Positions 26,182 through 33,782 of a stretch of 64,000 bases of DNA are shown here, piece after piece. The position numbers were made by a program, and so were the translations under genes. The notes beneath the pieces are model-generated. The model ran no database searches. It saw only the letters and a program-made list of their open reading frames with translations, and was not told the origin of the DNA. The DNA lies in NCBI GenBank assembly GCA_963717985.1, contig CAVQYC010000004.1:496001-560000 (forward strand), given 5' to 3'. Every line of letters begins with the position of its first letter. The first letter of the stretch is position 1. This DNA comes from BOG-1155 sp963717985 (lineage in GTDB: Bacteria; Desulfobacterota; Syntrophorhabdia; Syntrophorhabdales; WCHB1-27).

Positions 26182-28020
26182 GATTCCTGAGAAGAAAGTG
26201 CCCTTTCTGAAAGGATCAATCGTCACCATCGTTGTGTTACCACCATCGTGAAGATGAACTTCTTAGGCAAGGACACGCCAACTATTTCGGTCCAGAATAC
26301 CTTCATGCTAATACAAAGAGACGATATGCAGCCTTCCAGGGTCTTTTTCAAGGCCCAAGGGGCCTTGGCCCACCTCTTTATGTTGCAGGCGATCAGTTTG
26401 CATGCAACGGCAAAGCATACTTTTGCCAGCCGACGCACCCGAAGTCTGCCGATTCCGTGAGATCGTTTCAATTCGGAGTTTGTTGCTTCGATCCCTGCAC
26501 GAATCTTGTACCGGTCTTTCCATTCAGTGGTCTGCTGGATGGCATACATCTGATCCCGCAGGCGAAGCTCGGCAGTGATCTCCAGACGAAAGTCCCCGAC
26601 CGTTTCACGGGCCTGGCAGCCTTTGTTGCGGTGGTTCGGAGCTCTTACCGGGCACCTATCGAGCATCGTGCACGATCGACAGGCGTTTCCGTCAAAGATC
26701 GCATGGAGAGAACGACGGGTGCTGTTGTTGCCGCTCAGTATGCGATGGTCTATGGGACTATTACCCATGGGACATCGGGTCACCAAACCTTCCGAGTCGA
26801 AGGAGAAAAGGTCTCTGCCCACGATATCGTCGGAGAGCCTGCTGCGGTTGACGGGCGTGACGAATTCGATACCTTGCTCTATGACCTTTGCCGCTGAAGG
26901 GACAGACGGATAACCGCCGTCGGCAAAGAGCGCTTCGGGCTTCAACCCGGCAGCCTCCAAACGTTCGATAACAGGAAGGGCCTTGCCGATGTCGGATCTG
27001 GCGGCGCCATGCACCTCATAGTCTGTGATGATTTCGGTTTTTCCGGTATTCTTGCACGTCTCCGTAACATGAAGGCTGTATCCCGGCCCTTTATGTCCGC
27101 AGGACGCATCCGGGTCGTAAGGGGATTGAAGGGTTGCTCCTTCACTCTTTTTCTTCACCTGGACCTTGGACGATTCTTGGTCTGAGGTGAATTCGCATTG
27201 TTCGGAGAAAAGGCGCTTCAACAATTGGTACGGCTCATTGCCTGTAAGTTCATTATCCTTCTCGAAGATAACAATAAGGTCATAGAGATACTGCGCCAGT
27301 TCTTCCAGCTTGATCTTCTGCTCGGCCGGACCCAATCCGAACCAACCCTCGGGTTCGCTTGAATGCCATTCCTGAATTGCCTTCGGGACTCTCGACAATT
27401 GATCTTCATTCAGACTCTTGAGAAACTGGGTGAGCGTATTCGAGAATAGAGCCAATCTGCCTCGTACACGAATGTTCGAGATTATGTGGGTAGAATCAAG
27501 CCGCTGGCTGGAAGACGAGAGGCCAAGTTTGCTTATCGCTGAATCTCTGATATTGTCGAATACATGGCGGACCAGCTTCATCTCCGGGTCTTTGGCGGCC
27601 AATCGCCTGCGGAACTCTACAAGAGAGCGACGGGACAAATAATCTTCCTCATCGCTGACATCCAAGGCGTATCGCCACCGGGTGTCAAAGCTGAAGGTGT
27701 CGAGGGCCTCCTGGTCACTCAAGTTGCTCCACTCCTGAAGGAGACACAAACCCAAAAGACGCGCAACGCTGAAATTAGGCCGGCCTGTTGTGCCGTACAG
27801 AATCGCATAGCGATCTTCGTTCCTGAACAGGATTGGAAATACCTCGCCTCTAAACAGGTGAGCCCATGAAGACTCAAGACGGTTCCGCAAAGAGGGGGAC
27901 ACCTGCGTCTCCACGCCGAGTAGTTTTTGTTGAGGTGGTGTTTTCTTATACATGACATATTCTATCATTGTATGTAATTAAATACAATAGTTATTTGTGG
28001 AGAGTTACTTCTCAGGAATC
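26182..28020 (-). mobile_element. IS1182-family insertion sequence, 1839 bp
   Basis: Ends are 13-bp perfect inverted repeats: GATTCCTGAGAAG at 26182-26194 and CTTCTCAGGAATC at 28008-28020. They are bordered by 6-bp direct copies GTATCG (26176-26181 and 28021-28026). One transposase gene fills it. The rebuilt target reads GTGGTA-TCG-TACCAC, a perfect palindrome, in keeping with known hairpin-targeting by this family. Confidence 0.92.
26223..27968 (-). CDS. IS1182-family transposase
   Basis: 581 residues, apparently intact. N-terminal DUF772-like helical domain (FSVARLLGLCLLQEWSNLSDQEAL), first catalytic Asp in QRLDSTHIISN, second in LFADGGYPSV, Glu in IRAGIEATNSELKRSHG, and a cysteine-rich insertion (CRSCTMLDRCPVR) before the last motif. 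The start may be ATG 27968 or the in-frame ATG at 27950 (MYKKTPPQQ), neither with a strong ribosome site, as is common in IS elements. Confidence 0.92.
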   Translation of the reverse strand: MIEYVMYKKTPPQQKLLGVETQVSPSLRNRLESSWAHLFRGEVFPILFRNEDRYAILYGTTGRPNFSVARLLGLCLLQEWSNLSDQEALDTFSFDTRWRYALDVSDEEDYLSRRSLVEFRRRLAAKDPEMKLVRHVFDNIRDSAISKLGLSSSSQRLDSTHIISNIRVRGRLALFSNTLTQFLKSLNEDQLSRVPKAIQEWHSSEPEGWFGLGPAEQKIKLEELAQYLYDLIVIFEKDNELTGNEPYQLLKRLFSEQCEFTSDQESSKVQVKKKSEGATLQSPYDPDASCGHKGPGYSLHVTETCKNTGKTEIITDYEVHGAARSDIGKALPVIERLEAAGLKPEALFADGGYPSVPSAAKVIEQGIEFVTPVNRSRLSDDIVGRDLFSFDSEGLVTRCPMGNSPIDHRILSGNNSTRRSLHAIFDGNACRSCTMLDRCPVRAPNHRNKGCQARETVGDFRLEITAELRLRDQMYAIQQTTEWKDRYKIRAGIEATNSELKRSHGIGRLRVRRLAKVCFAVACKLIACNIKRWAKAPWALKKTLEGCISSLCISMKVFWTEIVGVSLPKKFIFTMVVTQRW

Positions 28021-28706
28021 GTATCGTACCACTCCCTTCCCTTAAGCCTGATCAGGCTGAAACGGCTCACGAAGCCCGCGATGAAAGGAACCCCGAGGTA
28101 GACAAACACGCTTTTTGCGATCTGGCCCATGGTGACATTGACCGCCGCGCCTTTCAATCCCAGCCAGGCGGGTACCACGGTGATCAGCACATAGGCGTAG
28201 AAAGAAAAGAAGAGGACCTGGAAGATCGAGTTAAAAGCCACCAGGCCTGCCGCATACTCGCGGTCGCCGCAGGCCAGGTCGTTCCAGACGATCACCATGG
28301 CGATGCAGCGGGCAAGGCCGATCATGATCAACCCTATCATATATTCGGGATAGCCCCTCAGGAAAAGCACGGCCAGGAGAAACATCAGGATCGGGCCTAC
28401 CACCCAGTTCTGCGCGAGGGAGAGGGCGAGGATTTTCTTGTTCCTGAAGACCTCGCCCAGCTCCTCATATTTCACCTTGGCCAGGGGTGGGTACATCATC
28501 AGAATCAACCCGATGGCAATGGGTATGTTCGTAGTGCCCACCTGAAAGAGATCGATGAAGTTGACGACCCGGGGATAGAGGTAACCCATGCCTACCCCGA
28601 CGAACATGGCCAGGAATATCCATAGGGTGAGAAACCGGTCCAGAAACGAGAGTCTCTTTGTAATGCCTTCGCCCATGTGCGCACCCTTAATTTTCCTTCG
28701 AATTCG

Positions 28707-29072
28707 TCACTCCGCCCTCTCACAGCAGCGGCCTGCGATGGAAAAACGATCACCAATGTTCATGAACGCTTCGAGCCTCTTTCTATCGTCCCGCACCATT
28801 TCCTCAGGGATCTTCTCCGCGATTGACATAATAAGGAATCTTTTAAAAAGATCCGAGTCATCTATTCTGTAGTGCATCCATTTTCCCTCTTTCCTGTCCT
28901 TGAGCAGCCCTGCCTCCTTGAGCACGCGCAGATGAAAGGAAACCTTCGGCTGGATCATGTCGAAGGCGGCGACTATGTGACAGACGCAGAGCTCCCCGTG
29001 CTCCAGGAGTTTGAGTATGCGAAGCCTGGTCTCGTCAGAGAGCGCCTTGAATATGGTCACAAGGTCTTTCAC
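28707..29072 (-). CDS. arsR: ArsR-family arsenic-responsive repressor
   Basis: 121 residues from a GTG at 29072, which overlaps the arsC stop (GTGA) and has GAGGAG upstream; the long upstream frame is arsC antisense. Winged helix with KALSDETRLRILKLL and recognition helix QPKVSFHLRVLKEAGLL. As(III)-sensing cysteines appear as Cys29 and Cys31 in ELCVCHIV, with a further Cys pair at the C-terminus (AGRCCERAE). It probably represses the arsM-arsC-arsR-acr3 operon at the site upstream of arsM. Confidence 0.92.
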   Translation of the reverse strand: MKDLVTIFKALSDETRLRILKLLEHGELCVCHIVAAFDMIQPKVSFHLRVLKEAGLLKDRKEGKWMHYRIDDSDLFKRFLIMSIAEKIPEEMVRDDRKRLEAFMNIGDRFSIAGRCCERAE

Positions 29073-29527
29073 TTCTTGTCTCCTCGTTGTTCTTCCCCGA
29101 CAAACTCCTCGATCCTTTTCCTGATCTGCTCTCTTATCTGTCTCGTCTTTGCGAGCCTCTCTTCGCGGCTTCCCGTGAAGCCTGCCGGGTCCTCGAAAGG
29201 CCAGTGCAGGGTCGTGCAGAAACCCGGGAAAATCGGGCACACCTGAGCAGCCTCATCACAGACAGGTATCACGTACCTGTAGAGTCTGCCCTCCTTATAG
29301 AAGCCGAATACACTCTTCGTCTGGTGCATGGATATGTCGATGCCTATCTCCTTCATGACTTCTATGACAAGAGGATTGATCTCTGTCGGCTCGAGGCCGG
29401 CGCTCTCCGCTTCAAACCGGTCCCCGGCCAGACGGTTCAGAAATGCCTCGGCCATCTGGCTTCGTGCGGCATTGTGGACGCACACAAACAGAACCCGAGT
29501 TCTTCCTTTCTTTGCCTCGACGCTCAC
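29069..29527 (-). CDS. arsC: Arsenate reductase, LMW-phosphatase (thioredoxin-linked) type
   Basis: 152 residues, GTG start overlapping the arsM stop with GAGGG upstream. The phosphatase-like loop C-V-H-N-A-A-R-S begins at Cys16; later Cys residues (VCDEAAQVCPIF) correspond to the relay cysteines of the ArsC/Wzb-fold reductases. Reduces arsenate to arsenite, which ACR3 would export and ArsM would methylate. Confidence 0.94.
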   Translation of the reverse strand: MSVEAKKGRTRVLFVCVHNAARSQMAEAFLNRLAGDRFEAESAGLEPTEINPLVIEVMKEIGIDISMHQTKSVFGFYKEGRLYRYVIPVCDEAAQVCPIFPGFCTTLHWPFEDPAGFTGSREERLAKTRQIREQIRKRIEEFVGEEQRGDKK

Positions 29528-30321
29528 TTATATCCCTCTACGTAGACGCTAGCCACATACTCCTGAATCGACTCACCCTCTTTAAGATTGGCCATAAACG
29601 CTTTGACCAACGGATCCTGGGTGTCCGGGGTGTAGCAGCACGCTCCGGCCAGCTTCGTGGTGACCCCGGTCTCTTTCAGGCCGGCCGCCACCACCATTTT
29701 CTCATATGCTTCCACTCGTATGGCGCCGGCGATGCAGCCGACGTATGCCTCAATACTCTTGAGAACCCTCCGGGGCAGGTCTTTCACGAGCGCCATGTCG
29801 GAAATGGCCACCCGGCCGCCGGGCTTGAGAACCCTGTAAATCTCGGCGAAGACCCTCTCCTTGTCAGCCGATAGGTTAATGACGCAGTTGCTTATGACCA
29901 CATCGACAGAATTATCCGCTACCGGCAGATTTTCGATTTCACCGAGCCTGAACTCCACGTTGGCGAAATTGCCTTTCTTCGCATTCTCCCGCGCTCTTTC
30001 GAGCATGGCCGGCGTCATGTCGACCCCGATGACTTTACCCGTCGGGCCCACTTTCGGGGCAACGACGAAACAGTCGAAGCCGGCCCCCGAACCAAGGTCG
30101 AGCACGACATCGCCTTTTTTGAGACCGGCCAGGGCCGTGGGATTGCCACAGCTCAAGGCAAGGTTCGCACCTTCGGGGATTATTGCCAGCTCTTTCTCCG
30201 AATAACCGATCGATTTCGCAAAGGCCGTGCTATCCTGTCCGCAGCAACTGCGCCCCGTCTGGCTCCGGGCAATTGAGCCGTAGGCTTCCCGCACCGTTTT
30301 TCTGATCTTTCCTTCGTCCAT
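29524..30321 (-). CDS. arsM: Arsenite S-adenosylmethionine methyltransferase
   Basis: 265 residues. SAM-binding VLDLGSGAGFDCFV, GVDMTPAMLERAR and the late motif VLKPGGRVAISDM. The four cysteine positions used for As(III) binding are all present (RSCCGQ, ISNCVINL, VGCIAGA, GACCYTP). First gene of the operon; methylation may now be the main detoxification route because the efflux gene is broken. Confidence 0.93.
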   Translation of the reverse strand: MDEGKIRKTVREAYGSIARSQTGRSCCGQDSTAFAKSIGYSEKELAIIPEGANLALSCGNPTALAGLKKGDVVLDLGSGAGFDCFVVAPKVGPTGKVIGVDMTPAMLERARENAKKGNFANVEFRLGEIENLPVADNSVDVVISNCVINLSADKERVFAEIYRVLKPGGRVAISDMALVKDLPRRVLKSIEAYVGCIAGAIRVEAYEKMVVAAGLKETGVTTKLAGACCYTPDTQDPLVKAFMANLKEGESIQEYVASVYVEGYK

Positions 30322-30360
30322 GATGGACCCCCTTTTCTCTCCAACACATAAACAACTATT

Positions 30361-30394
30361 GATATAACATATCCGTTAATGCTATTCTTGTCAA
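30361..30394 (-). promoter_or_regulatory. Promoter and probable ArsR operator of the ars operon
   Basis: Minus strand -35 TTGACA (30394-30389), 17-bp spacer, -10 TATGTT (30371-30366). A 13-bp palindrome GATAT-AAC-ATATC (30361-30373) covers the -10, a typical place for an ArsR repressor site. arsM starts 40 bp downstream. Confidence 0.6.
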
Positions 30395-30642
30395 GATAGC
30401 CAACAACATATATAAGCTAAGTAGTATGTATTGGGAGCTAGACCCTCCGGCGGAAATCGATCCCCCTATCTCCGAGCGCGGTGAAGGCTCTCGATCCCGG
30501 ACATCCGCCAAAGAGGTGGCGGCAGGGGTGGCGGAACTGTTATAATTGTGCACGGCTGGCGATGTGACCTTCGAGGACATTTACGAGACATATCGGGATG
30601 CCTCAGCAACAAGGGCTGAGGTTGCATATGGAGGAGGTACCG
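30395..30642. other. Intergenic region between ars operon and DUF5714 gene
   Basis: About 250 bp between divergent genes. A TATAAT at 30540-30545 could serve the plus-strand gene, but no good -35 pairs with it. No gene seen. Confidence 0.4.
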
Positions 30643-31347
30643 GTGGAACACAGGAGCGGATGTGCTTTTTGCGGCAAAGAGCTTCGCTATATGGATCAAC
30701 CCGAGGAGCTGCATTGCGTATTCTGTAACGGCGTCTTTAGCACCCAGGCGAAATGCGGGGACAATCACTTTGTCTGTGACGCGTGCCATTCCCTGTCCGC
30801 CAACGAGCTCATTGAACGCTTCACGATAGGAAGCGGGTCAAAAGACCCTCTCCGCATGGCGATCACCCTCATGAAGAGTCCTCACGTGAAGATGCATGGG
30901 CCTGAACATCATTTCCTCGTTCCCGCCGTGCTGCTCTCCGCTTTTTACAACGTGAAGGCCGAGCCTGCGGAGAAGGAGGCAAAGATCAAGAAGGCCCGGC
31001 AGCGGGCAGAGAAGGTTCTCGGGGGATTCTGTGGTTTTTATGGCAACTGTGGCGCCGCGGTGGGCACCGGGATATTCATGAGCGTCATGACGGATGCAAC
31101 ACCCTTATCACAGAGGGAGTGGAGGCTCTCCAACCTCATGACCGCGGACAGCCTTCACACTATCGCCAATGCCGGTGGACCCCGCTGCTGCAAGAGGAAC
31201 TCTTTTCTCGCCATACTGGAGGCTCTTCGTTTCGTAAAAGACCAGTTCCAGGTAGAGATGGAGGCGAGTCCGGACGGGGTGACGTGCAATTTCAATCACT
31301 TGAACAAGGAATGCAAGAAGGCTGAATGCCGGTTCTACCCGGCTTGA
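30643..31347 (+). CDS. DUF5714 domain protein
   Basis: 234 residues from the GTG at 30643, which stands 5 bp after AGGAGG; in-frame ATGs at 30628 and 30598 are alternatives. Two N-terminal zinc-ribbon-like pairs (CAFCGKEL, CVFCNGVF) then CGDNHFVCDACHS, followed by FCGFYGNCGAAVGTGIF, GGPRCCKRNSF and C-terminal CNFNHLNKECKKAECRFYP. The many conserved Cys suggest metal or Fe-S binding; family function is unknown. It is divergent from arsM. Confidence 0.8.
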   Translation: MEHRSGCAFCGKELRYMDQPEELHCVFCNGVFSTQAKCGDNHFVCDACHSLSANELIERFTIGSGSKDPLRMAITLMKSPHVKMHGPEHHFLVPAVLLSAFYNVKAEPAEKEAKIKKARQRAEKVLGGFCGFYGNCGAAVGTGIFMSVMTDATPLSQREWRLSNLMTADSLHTIANAGGPRCCKRNSFLAILEALRFVKDQFQVEMEASPDGVTCNFNHLNKECKKAECRFYPA

Positions 31348-31484
31348 AAGACTGACCCGATACTGTAAACGGAACCGGATACATCAGGGAAGCACGATAG
31401 AGGAGGCGCAATGTGTCTTTGTTTGAAAAGATAGGTTGAATAACCTGAGAAGATGAGTGCGAAACGCCGGCAGTTAGCTGGCGC

Positions 31485-31727
31485 ATGCTGAAGTTTCCCG
31501 ATAATACGCAGATCCGTGTTAATGGTTTGAACGAGATACTGGCCGACCTTCACTCTGAAGGCAGACAGGCGAATCAGGAGACCGCGGAAGAGATCATCAA
31601 TAGGCTGGAAGCCAAAAAAAACTTTATTCCTTCGTCGGACCGTACTCGTAAAGAGTACGCCTATGTCCTGCTTAAGGAGTACAGGCACTACGTTAACGAG
31701 CGAGGGGACGCCGGCACCGGGCGGTGA
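31485..31727 (+). CDS. Small conserved hypothetical protein
   Basis: 80 residues, MLKFPDNTQIRVNGLNEILA then a helical, charged body with EEIINRLEAKKNFIPSSDRTRKEY. No cysteine, no membrane segment. The clear codon pattern and ordered N-terminal strand suggest a real gene, but I do not recognise a characterised family. It lies downstream of DUF5714 and upstream of the tetR promoter. Confidence 0.6.
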   Translation: MLKFPDNTQIRVNGLNEILADLHSEGRQANQETAEEIINRLEAKKNFIPSSDRTRKEYAYVLLKEYRHYVNERGDAGTGR

Positions 31728-31742
31728 CGGCAATATTTTTTC

Positions 31743-31787
31743 TTGACATCAAAACCGGTCTCTGGTTTAATGTGAATACTCATTCAC
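31743..31787 (+). promoter_or_regulatory. Promoter and operator of tetR
   Basis: TTGACA (31743-31748), 17 bp, TTTAAT (31766-31771), followed at once by the palindrome GTGAAT-ACTC-ATTCAC (31772-31787). Same half-site (GTGAA/TTCAC) as the palindrome ahead of the VKOR gene, so autoregulation is likely. Confidence 0.65.
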
Positions 31788-31796
31788 CATATTAAC

Positions 31797-32387
31797 ATGA
31801 CAGAGAAAAAAAACACGCGCATAAGAAAAGAAGAAATTGTCCAGGCTGCCTTTGAAGTGTTAGGCAAAGGAGGGACAAAGGCGCTCACTATTGCCGCCAT
31901 CGCGAAAACGGCCGGGATGTGCGAAGCCAACATTTATCGACATTTTGGCGGCAAAGACGACATCTATTTCGCCCTTGTGGACTTTATCGGGGCGGCCGTC
32001 ATGGGAAAGGCAGCGACCATTGCGGCGGGAAGCAGGCGGCCCCTGGAGAAACTGGAGACCGTCTTCTTTTCCCATATAGCGCTGATCGAGGAACACCCCG
32101 GCATGCCGCGTCTGATTTTTTCCGAGGACATACGCCTTGGCAATAGAAAGCTGGGAGAGAGAATCTCCTTGCGCCTGCGAAGCTATGTGGAGACATTGGC
32201 CGGCATCATTGCGGCAGGCATCAATGAGGGAGATTTTCGTCAGGGGATCTCCCCACGGGAGACGGCACTGACTTTTCTCGGGCTGATTCAATCGACGGCG
32301 CTGCGTTGGACTATCGGCAGCGAATCTTTCGACATCAAGGCAGAGGGAAGAAAACTGTGGAACAATTTTGTGCGGCTCGTGGGTTGA
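31797..32387 (+). CDS. TetR/AcrR-family transcriptional regulator
   Basis: 196 residues. N-terminal HTH: IRKEEIVQAAFEVLGKGG, then TIAAIAKTAGMCEANIYRHFGGKDDIYFAL; the C-terminal ligand domain follows the YcdC/AcrR pattern. The start at 31797 lies 9 bp after the operator palindrome with little room for a ribosome site, so translation may be leaderless. Likely to repress itself and the downstream VKOR gene via GTGAA-type palindromes. Confidence 0.9.
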   Translation: MTEKKNTRIRKEEIVQAAFEVLGKGGTKALTIAAIAKTAGMCEANIYRHFGGKDDIYFALVDFIGAAVMGKAATIAAGSRRPLEKLETVFFSHIALIEEHPGMPRLIFSEDIRLGNRKLGERISLRLRSYVETLAGIIAAGINEGDFRQGISPRETALTFLGLIQSTALRWTIGSESFDIKAEGRKLWNNFVRLVG

Positions 32388-32399
32388 TTTTTTTTGCCG

Positions 32400-32425
32400 T
32401 ATATGTGAACATATATTCACATATA
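32400..32425. promoter_or_regulatory. Large palindromic operator upstream of VKOR gene
   Basis: TATATGTGAA, centre CATATA, TTCACATATA: perfect 10-bp arms. It lies between tetR and the VKOR gene and repeats the GTGAA/TTCAC half-site found at the tetR promoter. Confidence 0.6.
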
Positions 32426-32449
32426 GAATGCCGGTAAGGAGGTATAAGA

Positions 32450-32905
32450 ATGAAAACGAGAAACACCATCTCCGCCCCGTTCTTCATGCTCGTGTTTGCG
32501 CTCATGGGAATAGCCATCGCGTTTTATGATTGCTACGCGATCTATACCGGCCGATTGCTCTGGTGTCCCCCTCCCATCGACGGATGCAACACCGTCGCCT
32601 ACAGTCCGTACGGGCGCATCTACGGCGTGCCCCTGGGGTGTTTCGGCCTCGTCTTTTATCTGGTCATGCTCGCATTCGCGGCACTCCTCGCGTTCTACCC
32701 GTCCTCGCGCGGCCTGCGTCTGGGCGCGCTTCTCTACACTGCCATAGGCGTCTCCTCTTCACTATGCTTCATGTACATCGATATCACTCTCATCCGGGCT
32801 TTCTGCGTGTACTGCATGGTATCCGCGGTCCTGACGCTCCTTCTTCTGGTCTCCGCAATTGCGCACTTTAGAGCGCCGGCCGACGGTCATAGGCTGACAG
32901 GCTGA
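32450..32905 (+). CDS. Vitamin K epoxide reductase (VKOR)-family protein
   Basis: 151 residues, four to five helices. Shows the VKOR catalytic CxxC as FCVYC in helix 4 and the loop cysteines CPPPIDGC with the following SPYGRIYGVPLG that leads to helix 2. Such proteins oxidise DsbA-like thioredoxins using quinone. No fused thioredoxin domain is present and none lies next to it. AAGGAGG upstream of the ATG. Probably regulated by the TetR protein just upstream. Confidence 0.88.
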   Translation: MKTRNTISAPFFMLVFALMGIAIAFYDCYAIYTGRLLWCPPPIDGCNTVAYSPYGRIYGVPLGCFGLVFYLVMLAFAALLAFYPSSRGLRLGALLYTAIGVSSSLCFMYIDITLIRAFCVYCMVSAVLTLLLLVSAIAHFRAPADGHRLTG

Positions 32906-32930
32906 CCGCTGAGGTACTTCCATTTCCCCC

Positions 32931-32970
32931 TTGACAGGCAGACGTGGTAAGTTGTATATATGGGTATACA
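32931..32970 (+). promoter_or_regulatory. Promoter and operator of the gntR-acn-icd operon
   Basis: TTGACA (32931-32936), 18 bp, TATATA (32955-32960); a palindrome TGTATA-TATGGG-TATACA (32953-32970) covers the -10, as expected for a GntR-type repressor site. Confidence 0.55.
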
Positions 32971-32990
32971 TATTGCAAAAGGCGACGCGC

Positions 32991-33761
32991 GTGCATAGCA
33001 TCCTGCCCATCTATTACCAGATCAAACAGACGATCAAGACCTGGATCATCAACCGTGAGTTCAGTCCAGGGGGAAAAATCCCCTCGGAGCACGAGCTTGC
33101 GGAAAGGTTCGGAGTGAGCCGCCTCACCGTGCGCCAGGCGACCGGCCAACTGACCCAGGAGGGGTTTCTTGTCGGCAGGCGCGGGGAAGGCACGTTCGTC
33201 ACCGACAACGTGGGGCTGATCGAGAGCTACCACTTTGAATTTCGCGGGCTAATCGACGATTTCTTCTTTGCCCAGATAGCCGATATCAAGACAAAATCCA
33301 CGCGGATCGAGCGCATGGCGGCGCCCAGGCCAATACGGGAAAAGCTGGGCCTGGACGGGGAGGCGGCGGAGCTCATCCGGATCAAAAGGGTCCGCGTGCT
33401 CCGGGAGACGGTCTTTACCGCCTCCACCAATTATCTGCCCCTGGACATCGGGGAGAAGATCGACGAAAAGGCGCTCTACGAAAAGCCCCTGCTGCAGATC
33501 CTGGAGCAGGACCTGGGCATCCGGTTTACTGAAGCGGTCCAGACGATTACCGCTTCCTTCGCCGACCCCGAGACAGCGGCGCATCTGGCCGTCCCCTCCG
33601 GCTCGCCGATCCTTTTTACGGAGCGCATCATGTACGCGAAGGGCCGGAAACCGGTCGAGGTATTCCATTCCTCCTACCCGGGAGACCTGTATAAATTTGT
33701 CGTCCGGTACAAGAACGTGGTGAGGAGAAACGGGAGCACGTGGGTCCAGCGAAAAGAGTAA
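32991..33761 (+). CDS. GntR-family regulator with UTRA domain
   Basis: 256 residues from a GTG at 32991. HTH KIPSEHELAERFGVSRLTVRQATGQLTQEGFLVGRRGEGTFV is typical of the HutC subfamily; the C-terminal UTRA effector domain (about 95-250) ends with the FHSSYPGDLYKFVVRY strand. It lies 21 bp upstream of aconitase and likely controls the TCA pair; the ligand might be citrate or a related acid, by inference only. The ribosome site is weak (AAAGGCG). Confidence 0.88.
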   Translation: MHSILPIYYQIKQTIKTWIINREFSPGGKIPSEHELAERFGVSRLTVRQATGQLTQEGFLVGRRGEGTFVTDNVGLIESYHFEFRGLIDDFFFAQIADIKTKSTRIERMAAPRPIREKLGLDGEAAELIRIKRVRVLRETVFTASTNYLPLDIGEKIDEKALYEKPLLQILEQDLGIRFTEAVQTITASFADPETAAHLAVPSGSPILFTERIMYAKGRKPVEVFHSSYPGDLYKFVVRYKNVVRRNGSTWVQRKE

Positions 33762-33782
33762 AGAGGCGAGGAGGAGAGCTGC

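Larger units (their letters stand above)
25755..28676 (-). pseudogene. acr3: Arsenite efflux permease ACR3, split by IS1182-family element
   Basis: Two parts of one gene: 28676-28027 encodes the N-terminal two-thirds (MGEGITKRLSFLDRFL, helices and the conserved GLARCIAMVIVWNDLACGD motif with the catalytic Cys) and 26181-25755 the rest (TYVPRISPVTLIALL to the end, including AASNNFELAIAVA). Removing 26182-28026 leaves an uninterrupted 359-codon frame reading WYDTTYVP across the junction, the normal ACR3 length. As it stands the first part ends early at 28005 and the permease should be inactive. It follows arsR by 30 bp and precedes the FAD reductase by 5 bp. Confidence 0.92.
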
